A DNA stretch of 11,669 nucleotides, from contig CALZJV010000379.1 of assembly GCA_945787595.1 (NCBI GenBank), forward strand, positions 1 to 11,669, read 5' to 3'. The DNA is from an uncultured Desulfobacterales bacterium (lineage in GTDB: Bacteria > Desulfobacterota > Desulfobacteria > Desulfobacterales > JAFDCJ01). The notes under the pieces are model-generated. The model searched no databases. It had not been told where the DNA came from and saw nothing but the letters and a program-made list of their open reading frames with translations. Numbering within the stretch: position 1 is the first letter of the stretch; each line of letters starts with the position of its first letter. The position numbers and the translations under genes are program-made. Positions 1 through 6,450 of the stretch are shown here, piece after piece.

Positions 1-288
1 CGACAGATTCACCGCCAGAATATTTACGTCCATGCTGACCCCGGCCTGTTGTGCTATCTCTTTTTCCGACAGCCGCTGAGCACCTTCGATGGTCAGCCGG
101 CTGATCTTGAAATAGTCACACTGGGTTAAAATGTCATGGACCAGAATGAAAAAGCAGGTCACAGCCGCTACCGCGGCCAATATCGCGGTCAATTTGAAAC
201 CCAGCAGAATTTGGCCTAAAAATTTGAATTCCCGTTTGGGTTTTTTGCCTTTGCGTTGATTGTTTTGTGGTTGTCTGCGGCCGAACAT
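1..288 (-). CDS. ftsQ: Cell division protein FtsQ, N-terminal part (runs off the window)
   Basis: The reading frame is open from an ATG at 288-286 to base 1, giving 96 residues with no stop, so the gene continues beyond the left edge. The protein starts with a short basic cytoplasmic tail (residues 1-20, rich in K/R/Q/N). One hydrophobic membrane segment follows (about 24-50), then a periplasmic start resembling a POTRA domain (from about 58: FKISRLTIEGAQRLSEKEI). This layout and the position just downstream of murC fit FtsQ, the bitopic divisome protein that links FtsB/FtsL to the septum. An in-frame TAA lies shortly upstream, which fixes the start at 288. Only a weak AGG at about -7 precedes it. 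The gap to the end of murC is filled by repeat element A, and no murB or ddl lies between. The identity rests on architecture and context, since FtsQ sequences diverge strongly. Confidence 0.85.
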   Translation of the reverse strand, partial: MFGRRQPQNNQRKGKKPKREFKFLGQILLGFKLTAILAAVAAVTCFFILVHDILTQCDYFKISRLTIEGAQRLSEKEIAQQAGVSMDVNILAVNLS

Positions 289-319
289 TTTTTGCCTACA
301 AATCGTTTAATGATTAATT

Positions 320-520
320 CTACTTTGTTACATTTATCTTTGCTTCAGCCCCTTGTTATATCAGACTGATATAGAGGGATAAACGAATGCCTAAAGTGAA
401 CTAAATTGCCTAAAATGCCTAAAATTAAGGAATCGCTACGCTCTATCTTGTTTTATAAAATTGACAGAATACCACAATTTTAGTTCATTTTAGTTCATTT
501 CAAATTTTAGCTCATTTCCT
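320..520 (+). repeat. MITE-like interspersed element, copy A (partial)
   Basis: This AT-rich block fills most of the gap between murC and ftsQ. It recurs in inverted orientation at 5980-6248 (copy B) with long identical runs, for example TAAACGAATGCCTAAA, ATGCCTAAAATTAAGGAA and AGAATACCACAATTTTAG. It starts with CTACTTTGTTA (320-330), a near match to the terminal repeats of copy B. Internally it has a left arm of roughly 9-10 bp units (387-423, unit ATGCCTAAA). A core follows (about 427-475) containing GCTACGCTCT and TTTTATAAAA. The right arm (476-517) carries units in the opposite sense (TTTTAGTTCA). The second terminal repeat is not visible, so the copy looks truncated on the murC side. No ORF is carried. 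Mobility is inferred from the two inverted copies. Confidence 0.8.
350..378. other. Strong near-perfect hairpin inside element A
   Basis: TATATCAG (357-364), a single A, and CTGATATA (366-373) form a perfect 8-bp inverted repeat. It is extended by CCCT (350-353) pairing with AGGG (375-378). Copy B keeps the central CAGACTG but has an imperfect stem. No T-run follows on the minus strand, so it does not look like an intrinsic terminator for murC. Confidence 0.6.
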
Positions 521-556
521 ATAATAGAATATAAACCCATCTGCCGGATTTCGGCT

Positions 557-655
557 TCAAGGAAGCGCTTTCAATATGTCCATGCCCACCTTCCAGACAT
601 CGCCGGCGCCCAGTGTCAGCAAGACGTCTCCCGGTTTTAAATTATCCTTCAAGTA
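557..655 (-). pseudogene. murC: Detached C-terminal end of MurC (frame-shifted from the main murC frame)
   Basis: Just past the stop that ends the main murC frame (649-651), another minus-strand frame reads [20 protein letters not shown], then WKVGMDILKALP, ending at a stop at 557-559. LLTLGAGDxWKVG is the typical C-terminal signature of MurC, so this is the natural end of the protein displaced by a frameshift near 652-660. It has no start codon of its own and would not be translated independently. Joining it to the upstream frame gives about 453 residues, close to normal MurC length. The spacing between the two pieces appears a few residues short of typical homologues. A small deletion is therefore more likely than a single-base slip. 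Confidence 0.85.
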
Positions 656-1917
656 AGCATGTCGCCACCTGAATAATAGACTTCTTTATGCCCGTGAGCT
701 TTGATACCTTCGCACAATTTCCGGCCGGTTACGCCTTCTATTTTCTGCTCTCCGGCGGCATAGATCGGCAATACCAGCAGAACATCGGATTGATAAAACG
801 AGCGGGTAAAATCATCAAACAATGCCTGGGTCCGGGTGTAGCGATGAGGTTGAAACACGATAACTTTGCGGTTATCCGGCCAGCACTCTTCGATGGCCTG
901 GAGGGTGGTTTTAATTTCAGTCGGATGATGCCCGTAATCATCCACCACGGTAATGCCGTTTACCTCTCCCTTGATTTCCAGCCTGCGCTGAACCCCTTCA
1001 AGGGTTTGAAGGGCGCTTTCGATGGCAGCCATGGGTATATCCAGCTCGACGCCCGCCGCAATGCTGGCCGTAGCGTTGTAGACATTGTGAACGCCCGGCA
1101 GGTTTAAGGTGAATCGACCGAGTTTATGTCCTTGTCGGTAAACACTGAAGCAGCTGCGGCGTTTTTCAAATTCCACATCTCTTATCTGGAAATCAGCCTG
1201 GGAGCTCATGCCATAGGTGGTATAGCGTTTTTTTATTTTTGGAATAAGATCCTGGATCGATTCATTGTCCAGGCAAAGGATTGCCAGACCGTAAAACGGT
1301 ATCCGGTCGATAAAATCTAAAAAGACGGCTTTGATGGTTTCCAAATCCTGATAGTAATCCAGATGTTCCCGATCGATATTGGTCACCACCGCAATCGCAG
1401 GAGAGAATTTCAAAAAAGATCCATCACTCTCATCGGCTTCGGCAACGATAAAATCTCCTTCTCCCAGCACGGCATTGGAACCGATGCTTTTCAGTTTACC
1501 GCCGATGACCACTGTCGGATCCAGGCCTCCTTGCGCCAAGACCGAGGCGATCATAGATGTCGTGGTCGTTTTGCCATGAGCACCTGCAATGGCCACACTG
1601 TATTTTAACCGCATGAGCTCGGCCAGCATTTCCGCTCGCGGAATTACCGGGATCGAAATTCGTTCGGCGGCCAACACTTCAGGATTGTCACGGCCGACGG
1701 CCGACGAGGTTACGACCACATCAGCGCCACTGATCTGATCTGCGCCATGCCCGATAAAGATAATACCGCCAAAGCCTTTGAGACGTTCGGTAATTTCGGA
1801 GGTCTGCAGATCGGATCCGGATACGGTATAGCCCAGGTTGAGAAGCAATTCCGCAATGCCGCTCATTCCGATGCCGCCGATTCCCACAAAATGGATGTGA
1901 TATTTTTTTTGATACAT
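649..1917 (-). CDS. murC: UDP-N-acetylmuramate--L-alanine ligase MurC, C-terminally frameshifted
   Basis: MurC adds L-alanine to UDP-MurNAc with ATP in the cytoplasm, the first peptide step of peptidoglycan synthesis. The 422-residue frame shows the N-terminal Rossmann motif GIGGIGMSG (12-20) and the ATP-binding loop [10 protein letters not shown] (111-120). It also has EADESDGSF (160-168), [10 protein letters not shown] (180-189), [10 protein letters not shown] (326-335) and FQPHRYTR (355-362), all typical of MurC. The main frame ends prematurely with GGDMLT; the expected LLTLGAGDVWKVG end lies in another frame down to 557. The start at 1917 fits the usual MurC beginning. No Shine-Dalgarno is visible, because a 7-bp repeat array directly abuts the ATG. 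A frameshift this late leaves the catalytic centre but removes about 31 terminal residues. Whether the lesion is real or a sequence error cannot be decided from one copy. Confidence 0.93.
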   Translation of the reverse strand: MYQKKYHIHFVGIGGIGMSGIAELLLNLGYTVSGSDLQTSEITERLKGFGGIIFIGHGADQISGADVVVTSSAVGRDNPEVLAAERISIPVIPRAEMLAELMRLKYSVAIAGAHGKTTTTSMIASVLAQGGLDPTVVIGGKLKSIGSNAVLGEGDFIVAEADESDGSFLKFSPAIAVVTNIDREHLDYYQDLETIKAVFLDFIDRIPFYGLAILCLDNESIQDLIPKIKKRYTTYGMSSQADFQIRDVEFEKRRSCFSVYRQGHKLGRFTLNLPGVHNVYNATASIAAGVELDIPMAAIESALQTLEGVQRRLEIKGEVNGITVVDDYGHHPTEIKTTLQAIEECWPDNRKVIVFQPHRYTRTQALFDDFTRSFYQSDVLLVLPIYAAGEQKIEGVTGRKLCEGIKAHGHKEVYYSGGDMLT

Positions 1918-1966
1918 GGGTATGGGTTCAGGGTTTAGGGTTCAAGGTTTAAGGTTCAGGGTTATG
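1918..1966. repeat. 7-bp tandem array (GGTTCAG type) abutting the murC start codon
   Basis: Seven consecutive units fall in exact 7-bp register: GGGTATG, GGTTCAG, GGTTTAG, GGTTCAA, GGTTTAA, GGTTCAG, GGTTATG. The array touches the base next to the murC ATG (1915-1917, minus strand). It therefore occupies the place where the murC ribosome-binding site would be. The unit length is not a multiple of three, and the units vary at fixed positions. Confidence 0.85.
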
Positions 1967-1974
1967 GGCAAAAA

Positions 1975-2066
1975 GGGCATAGAGCAAAGGGCATAGCGCA
2001 TATATAAGAATTCGGAAGTCGGAATGCGGAATGCGGAAAAAAAGAATTTGGAATGCGGAAGTCGGA
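1975..2066. repeat. Two further 7-bp arrays (GGGCATA type, then ATGCGGA/AGTCGGA type)
   Basis: Positions 1975-2002 hold GGGCATA, GAGCAAA, GGGCATA, GCGCATA in register. Positions 2010-2037 hold ATTCGGA, AGTCGGA, ATGCGGA, ATGCGGA. After an A-rich break, 2046-2066 hold ATTTGGA, ATGCGGA, AGTCGGA. Both words reappear in inverted orientation downstream: TATGGGC/CATGCCC at 2127-2161 and ATTCCGA/CTTCCGA at 2165-2199. The order is interleaved (1-2-1'-2') rather than nested. Confidence 0.8.
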
Positions 2067-2126
2067 AAAAGGCAAAGCCCACGGAGCCAGGTAACAAGCT
2101 TATTGAAAAATCAGTCTTTTTAACGC

Positions 2127-2241
2127 TATGGGCTCTACTCCATGCCCTCTGCCTATGCTTAATCATTCCGAATTCCGCCTTCCCACTTCCGAATTCCAAT
2201 TTCTGTTTTCTGTCCCCTGATCTCTGTCTTCTGTCATCCGG
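2127..2241. repeat. 7-bp arrays (inverted partners plus TTTCTGT type) abutting the murG stop
   Basis: Units at 2127-2161 are TATGGGC, TCTACTC, CATGCCC, TCTGCCT, ATGCTTA. From 2165 to 2241 eleven units run without losing register: ATTCCGA, ATTCCGC, CTTCCCA, CTTCCGA, ATTCCAA, TTTCTGT, TTTCTGT, CCCCTGA, TCTCTGT, CTTCTGT, CATCCGG. The word changes midway while the 7-bp phase is kept. The array ends two bases before the murG stop codon (2244-2246). The first two groups are the reverse-complement sense of the arrays at 1975-2066. Confidence 0.85.
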
Positions 2242-2243
2242 CA

Positions 2244-3521
2244 TCATGCCGCCAGTAGCCGGTAGCAGTCATCCACGATATTCCTTGCTGCATCCGGCTT
2301 ACCGAACTGCAATGCCTTGGCTGACATATTCTCCAACTCAGCCGGATGGGCAGCATAATACGCTATTTTTTCACTGAGAATTTTGCCGCTGAGGTCCTTT
2401 TCGATGAGCATCTCAGCAGCACCTTCATCCGACAGGCTGCCGGCGTTCAGCACCTGGTGATTGTCGGCTGCAAACGGAAAAGGGATGAAAATAGCCGCTT
2501 TGCCCAGGGCCGTGACTTCTGCAACCGTCGTCGCACCGGCTCTGCAAATAATCAGATCGGCCCGGCCGTACTGTCCGGCCATGTTATCGAAAAAGGCTTG
2601 AACCGTGCCGTCCACCTTGCTTCGCCGGTATGCTTCCCGGACAGGCTGTTCATCCACCTGACCGGTCTGATGAATAAAGTGCAAATGTTCTAAATGTCTG
2701 AGGTGATCCAGAGCCTCGATCACAGCCATGTTAATTCTGTGTGCGCCTTGACTGCCGCCTACGATTAAAACCGTAAAAGGCCTGTCAACAGATTCATCGG
2801 TTTCTGTGTCTTTAAAACGGCCGGCACTATCCAAAATGTCTTGCCGCACCGGATTGCCCGTCCAATGAACTTTTTGGGGATCCATGTGTGAACGGGTATT
2901 TTCAAAGGAAATGTATATTCGATTCGCAAACCGCGATAAGATCCTGTTGGTAATTCCCGGAAGTATATTTTGTTCATGGACGACGATGGGAATCCTCCGC
3001 AGCCAGGCCGCGAAAACCACAGGTCCGGCGGAATAGCTGCCGAGACCGATGGTCAAATCCGGCGAAAAATTTTTTAGAATCCGATTTGCTTCCAAAATTC
3101 CTTTGGGAATTTTTGCGCCTGATTTGACCTGGTTCCACAACCCCAGACCTTTAATGCCGGCGGCTGTTATGGTTTGAAGCGTATAATCCATTCTTGAGAG
3201 CACCGATCTTTCCAGCGGGTTGCCGGTGCTGATAAAAATGATTCGACTCGCGGCATTGCGGGCTTCAAATTCCTGCGCAATCGCAATTCCGGGAAAAAGA
3301 TGGCCACCGGTGCCGCCGCCGGCTATGACGATGTTGAGGGCACGGGACGGATTCCGACATAAATCGCTTCCGTCTTCAGTCCCGACTGCGGGGGCGCCCG
3401 GCACCTCAGCTAAAAGCTGAAAGCTGAAAGCAGAAAACAGAATGGTTTTGATGTCGCTTTTCTGTGAGCTAATCGCTTCTATCTTTGAGCATTCTGTTTG
3501 TGCTGCAGGATTTTCGATCAT
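2244..3521 (-). CDS. murG: MurG, UDP-GlcNAc:lipid I N-acetylglucosaminyltransferase, with a repeat-bearing N-terminal extension
   Basis: MurG transfers GlcNAc from UDP-GlcNAc to lipid I at the inner membrane face, making lipid II. Numbered from the ATG at 3521, the protein shows the glycine loop GGGTGGH (68-74), HEQN (182-185), GGSQGA (255-260) and HQTG (284-287). The donor-site segments CRAGATTVAE (326-335) and FPFAADNHQ (348-356) are also present. The family normally starts a few residues before IVIAGGGTGGH; here about 60 extra residues precede it. No ATG, GTG or TTG stands at the expected place, where a CTC leucine codon is found. The only in-frame starts seen upstream are the ATG at 3521 and a GTG at 3404. 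The extension contains a translated 7-bp repeat array and no recognised domain. ftsW ends 12 bp before the ATG, consistent with operon coupling. The enzyme core looks complete; the true start is uncertain. Confidence 0.94.
   Translation of the reverse strand: MIENPAAQTECSKIEAISSQKSDIKTILFSAFSFQLLAEVPGAPAVGTEDGSDLCRNPSRALNIVIAGGGTGGHLFPGIAIAQEFEARNAASRIIFISTGNPLERSVLSRMDYTLQTITAAGIKGLGLWNQVKSGAKIPKGILEANRILKNFSPDLTIGLGSYSAGPVVFAAWLRRIPIVVHEQNILPGITNRILSRFANRIYISFENTRSHMDPQKVHWTGNPVRQDILDSAGRFKDTETDESVDRPFTVLIVGGSQGAHRINMAVIEALDHLRHLEHLHFIHQTGQVDEQPVREAYRRSKVDGTVQAFFDNMAGQYGRADLIICRAGATTVAEVTALGKAAIFIPFPFAADNHQVLNAGSLSDEGAAEMLIEKDLSGKILSEKIAYYAAHPAELENMSAKALQFGKPDAARNIVDDCYRLLAA
3408..3442. repeat. 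7-bp tandem array (AGCTGAA type) inside the 5' extension of murG
   Basis: Five units in exact register read AGCTAAA, AGCTGAA, AGCTGAA, AGCAGAA, AACAGAA. Nearby, 3367-3387 holds CTTCCGT, CTTCAGT, CCCGACT, another short heptamer run. On the minus strand the array is translated as part of the murG extension (FSAFSFQLLAE). The array lies between ftsW and the conserved MurG start, in the same kind of position as the intergenic arrays. Confidence 0.75.
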
Positions 3522-3533
3522 TAAAAATACCGG

Positions 3534-4667
3534 TTATTTTCGTTGTTTTGGTGTCATATTCAGCGATGCACTTATATTCATTAAGATCCCGATAGATGCC
3601 ATATTCAGCAACAAAGAGGTCCCGCCGTAACTTAAAAAGGGCAGGGTGAGGCCTTTGGTCGGCAGCAGGCCCAGGGCGACCCCCATGTTGATGCAAATTT
3701 GAAGTCCCATGGCCGTGGTCAGCCCTAGTGCCAGCAGTGATCCAAATGCATCGGGCGCATTGCGGGCAATTTGAATGCCTTTCATAAGAATCAGCCCGTA
3801 AAGCCCGATGATAATCAGAACACCTACCAGCCCGACCTCTTCACCGATAATGGAAAAAATAAAATCCGTATGAGGCTCGGGAAGATAAAATAACTTTTGA
3901 TGGCCTTTGCCAATCCCCGCACCCCATAATCCACCCGTGCCGAAGGCCATCAGAGAATGAACGATCTGGTAGCCTTCATCTGTCGGATATTGCCAGGGAT
4001 CGAGGAAACTCAAAATCCTCTTTACCCGGTACTCGGCGTTGATTAAAAAGTAGTAAAACACCGGCAATAAAGCAATCAGCGAGGTGAAAAGATGAAGGCA
4101 GCGAACGCCGCCGACAAACATCATCAGCCAGGTAAGCGCTGCCAGGATGAGAATCGATCCAAAATCCGGCTGTTTAAAAATACAGACGGCAAACGCCCCG
4201 AAGACGAGAACATGGGGCAGAAATCCGATAGAAAACTCCTTTAGTTTGTCTGCCTTTTTTTCCAGTGAATAGGCCAGAAATACCACCATGGCAAAACGCG
4301 CAAATTCGGAGGGCTGAAACGAAAAGTGTCCAAAACGCAGCCATCTGGCCGAACCGCCGGCCGAAAATCCGAAGTCGGTGAATTGAATTGCCATCAAGAA
4401 AAGAAGTGCCAGGGCAAGCAAAGGGTACGTCAACGGTCGATACCATCGATAGGGAAAATGCCGGCAGATGACCAGGCCGATAATTCCCACCAGGGCAAAA
4501 AGCGCCTGTTTTTTTAAAAACAGGTAATCCGAACCGAATTTTTTTAAAGCTAAGGCGGAACTGGCGCTGTAAACCATGACGATTCCGATTCCAACCAGAA
4601 AAAGTACCGGAAACAGCAGCTGAATGTCGTAGGCCGCAGTATGGGTCGTATGCTTTTTAGCACTCAT
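3534..4667 (-). CDS. ftsW: FtsW, septal peptidoglycan glycosyltransferase (SEDS family)
   Basis: FtsW polymerises lipid II into glycan strands at the division septum together with the transpeptidase FtsI. The 377-residue protein is strongly hydrophobic with about ten membrane segments, the usual SEDS layout and length. Family motifs seen include SARWLRFGHFSFQPSEFARF (106-125), KQPDFGS (165-171), FLDPW (221-225) and GYQIVHSLMAFGTGG (232-246). PEPHTDFIF (263-271) carries the conserved Asp268 matching the SEDS catalytic-site Asp, and LPFLSYGGTS lies at 342-351. The start ATG overlaps the murD stop in ATGA (4664-4667), indicating translational coupling. The order murD-ftsW-murG favours FtsW over the paralogue RodA. 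No lesion is seen. Confidence 0.96.
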   Translation of the reverse strand: MSAKKHTTHTAAYDIQLLFPVLFLVGIGIVMVYSASSALALKKFGSDYLFLKKQALFALVGIIGLVICRHFPYRWYRPLTYPLLALALLFLMAIQFTDFGFSAGGSARWLRFGHFSFQPSEFARFAMVVFLAYSLEKKADKLKEFSIGFLPHVLVFGAFAVCIFKQPDFGSILILAALTWLMMFVGGVRCLHLFTSLIALLPVFYYFLINAEYRVKRILSFLDPWQYPTDEGYQIVHSLMAFGTGGLWGAGIGKGHQKLFYLPEPHTDFIFSIIGEEVGLVGVLIIIGLYGLILMKGIQIARNAPDAFGSLLALGLTTAMGLQICINMGVALGLLPTKGLTLPFLSYGGTSLLLNMASIGILMNISASLNMTPKQRK

Positions 4668-5971
4668 GATATTTGCACTTTGAATTTTTCGACAGCATTC
4701 CTGAAATCTTCACCACGATGCGCATAGCTATCGTACATATCAAACACGGTATCTCCCAGAGCGGATTGAATTAGGCCGGCGGCTTTGCCCATGACGATCA
4801 GTTTTTTGGCGTGCCGGGCCAAAACCTCTCTGAGTACCTTAAAATCGCCGCCCTTATCCAGGCCGCCCATGATTAGAACCACCGGTTTTTTAAAACTTTC
4901 GACTGCTCTGATGACGGCATTGACATTGGTCGCCTTGGAGTCATTGAAAAAGTCGACACCGTGTATCGTGTCGATATGTTCCAGTCGATGCGCAGCACCC
5001 TGATACCGGTTCATTGCTTCCTGGACTGTTTGCGGCGATGCACCGGCTGCCAGGGCCGCCAGAGCCGCTGCTGCGGCATTCTCCAGATTGTGACGGCCTA
5101 TCAGCTTAAAGTTGGACAGGTCCAAAAACAACCGGTCGTGGGATGCTAAATGCGCTATAGGCCCTTTATTGTTTGGTTTTTTTGATTCATGAAAGCGAAA
5201 ACGAATCCTTGTTCCATTATTTACAGCGCCTTCTTCCTCGTTATTGAGTGACGCAAAGTATAATTTTGTGCTTTTAAGTGGTTCGGTAAGGGTATGCACC
5301 AAGGGGTCCGAACCGTTTAATACGGCGATGTCACCCGGCTGCTGATTTTTAAAAATCCGGATTTTGGATGCGGCATATGCGTCAAAATTCGGGTATCGAT
5401 CCAGATGATCCGCTGTGATGTTCAACAGCACCCCGATCCTCGGCCTGAAGGTGTCGATGGTGTCCAGCTGAAAGCTGCTGATTTCCGCGACGATGAAATC
5501 CGCCTTTTGCTCTCCATCCGCGTAAGCGATCAGCGGATTGCCGATGTTGCCGCCCACGAAGACATTGAATCCGGAATGCAGCAGCATACGGCCTAAAATT
5601 TCAGTGGTCGTGGTTTTGCCATTGGTACCCGTAACCGCCAAAATGGGCTCTTTGATAAATCGTGATGCCAGTTCTATTTCTCCTATGACCGGTATGCCGT
5701 GTTCCTTGGCCTGCAATACCGGTTCAATCGTGTGGGCGACTCCCGGGCTCAGAACAACAAGATCCGCCTTTTCGAAGGTTTGAGATCTGTGATGGCCCAG
5801 CTCCGTGGCAATGCCCATTTCATGGATTTTCTGTGCTCGGGGCCCCAGCGTCTCCTCGGCGGCCTGGTCGGTTACCATCACCACCGCCCCCCTTTTTTTC
5901 AGAAACCGGGCAACGGCTATTCCGGTTACGCCGAGCCCGACCACGATAATTGTTTTGTTTGCGAGTTCCAT
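4664..5971 (-). CDS. murD: UDP-MurNAc-L-alanine:D-glutamate ligase MurD, with an apparent internal C-terminal deletion
   Basis: MurD adds D-glutamate to UDP-MurNAc-L-Ala with ATP. Visible motifs are the N-terminal Rossmann GLGVTGIAVA (12-21), the ATP loop TGTNGKTTTT (114-123) and EISSFQLD (163-170). NITADHLDR (184-192), NDSKATN (343-349) and MGGLDKG (368-374) follow. The C-terminal domain then jumps from KAAGLIQSALGDTV (396-409) directly to FDMYDSYAHRGEDF (410-423). In the family these two segments are separated by roughly 35-40 residues, including LLSPACASF with a D-Glu-contacting Ser (Ser415 in E. coli). That stretch is missing here without loss of frame. The total of 435 residues hides this, because a polar stretch near 243-272 adds length. 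An active enzyme seems unlikely if the sequence is correct. The start lies 8 bp from element B, and no Shine-Dalgarno is seen. Confidence 0.94.
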   Translation of the reverse strand: MELANKTIIVVGLGVTGIAVARFLKKRGAVVMVTDQAAEETLGPRAQKIHEMGIATELGHHRSQTFEKADLVVLSPGVAHTIEPVLQAKEHGIPVIGEIELASRFIKEPILAVTGTNGKTTTTEILGRMLLHSGFNVFVGGNIGNPLIAYADGEQKADFIVAEISSFQLDTIDTFRPRIGVLLNITADHLDRYPNFDAYAASKIRIFKNQQPGDIAVLNGSDPLVHTLTEPLKSTKLYFASLNNEEEGAVNNGTRIRFRFHESKKPNNKGPIAHLASHDRLFLDLSNFKLIGRHNLENAAAAALAALAAGASPQTVQEAMNRYQGAAHRLEHIDTIHGVDFFNDSKATNVNAVIRAVESFKKPVVLIMGGLDKGGDFKVLREVLARHAKKLIVMGKAAGLIQSALGDTVFDMYDSYAHRGEDFRNAVEKFKVQIS

Positions 5972-5979
5972 GATGAATA

Positions 5980-6248
5980 CTACTTTGTCACATAATCAGA
6001 GCAAAATATTTTATTATTCGAATTTCAAAAGATTGTAATTTTGATTGAGAAAATGAGCTAAAATTAAAAATGAACTAAAATGAGCTAAAATTGTGGTATT
6101 CTATCAATTTTATAAAAAGAGATAGAGCGTAGCGTTTCCTTAATTTTAGGCATTTTAGTCAATTTAGATCATTTTAGGCATTCGTTTATTCCGCTTTATC
6201 AGTCTGTTATAACTAGGGACGGACCCGAAGATAAAAATGACAAAGCAG
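5980..6248 (-). repeat. MITE-like interspersed element, copy B (complete, with terminal inverted repeats)
   Basis: The element is bounded by CTACTTTGTCA (5980-5990) and TGACAAAGCAG (6238-6248), an 11-bp terminal inverted repeat with one mismatch. Its reverse complement matches copy A (320-520) over about 200 bp. The inner layout is arm (6051-6095, units such as AAATGAGCTA), core with TATAAAAAGAGATAGAGCGT (6111-6130), then the inverted arm (6140-6185). It has no ORF. It begins 8 bp upstream of the murD ATG and so supplies the murD leader. Non-autonomous mobility is inferred from copy number, terminal repeats and lack of coding capacity. No clear target-site duplication was identified. Confidence 0.8.
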
Positions 6249-6273
6249 AATTAACTATCCTATATTGTCCAAA

Positions 6274-6333
6274 CCGACCGCCTCGCCCTTGCCGGCAGGA
6301 GGGCAAGACCTGAGCGAGAGCGAAGACGGTCGG
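6274..6333. other. Multi-stem GC-rich hairpin in the murD-mraY gap
   Basis: CCGACCG (6274-6280) pairs with CGGTCGG (6327-6333). Inside, CTCGC (6282-6286) pairs with GCGAG (6314-6318). Alternatively GCCCT (6285-6289) pairs with AGGGC (6300-6304) around the palindrome TGCCGGCA. The block is GC-rich in otherwise AT-rich surroundings. No T-run follows on either strand, so a terminator role is unsupported. It could be a REP-like or cruciform-forming element. It stands alone in this window. Confidence 0.5.
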
Positions 6334-6360
6334 AATTTGGCATTTGATAATCTAAAATAT

Positions 6361-6388
6361 CCATTACTCCATCACTCCATTTCTCCAG
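6361..6388. repeat. 8-bp tandem repeat (CCATTACT type)
   Basis: CCATTACT, CCATCACT, CCATTTCT and a partial CCAG follow each other in 8-bp register, close to the 3' end of mraY. The style resembles the 7-bp arrays elsewhere in the window, but the period is 8. The remaining 6389-6450 shows nothing recognisable. Confidence 0.55.
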
Positions 6389-6450
6389 AAGCCCTGAAGC
6401 ATAAAGCCTAAAAAATATAATTAAGCCGATTCGTGATCTCAGGCATATTG

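Noticed and set aside
461..466. TTGACA as a -35 promoter box in element A
   Set aside because: No acceptable -10 box lies about 17 bp downstream, and it points away from the minus-strand genes. AT-rich repeats give such matches by chance.
688..1107. Plus-strand open frame of about 139 codons within murC
   Set aside because: It is antisense to strongly conserved MurC motifs, has no recognisable domain, and is explained as a shadow of the real gene. The same holds for the plus-strand frames over murD, murF (for example 8206-8616) and murE.
1942..2377. Open frames on both strands over the murG-murC gap (1942-2247 minus, 2024-2377 plus)
   Set aside because: Their translations are simply the 7-bp arrays read through, and the plus-strand one also runs antisense into murG. 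There is no domain, no ribosome-binding site and no conserved composition.
6274..6333. Rho-independent terminator after mraY or before murD
   Set aside because: The stems are GC-rich, but no T-run follows on either strand and the structure lies mid-operon.
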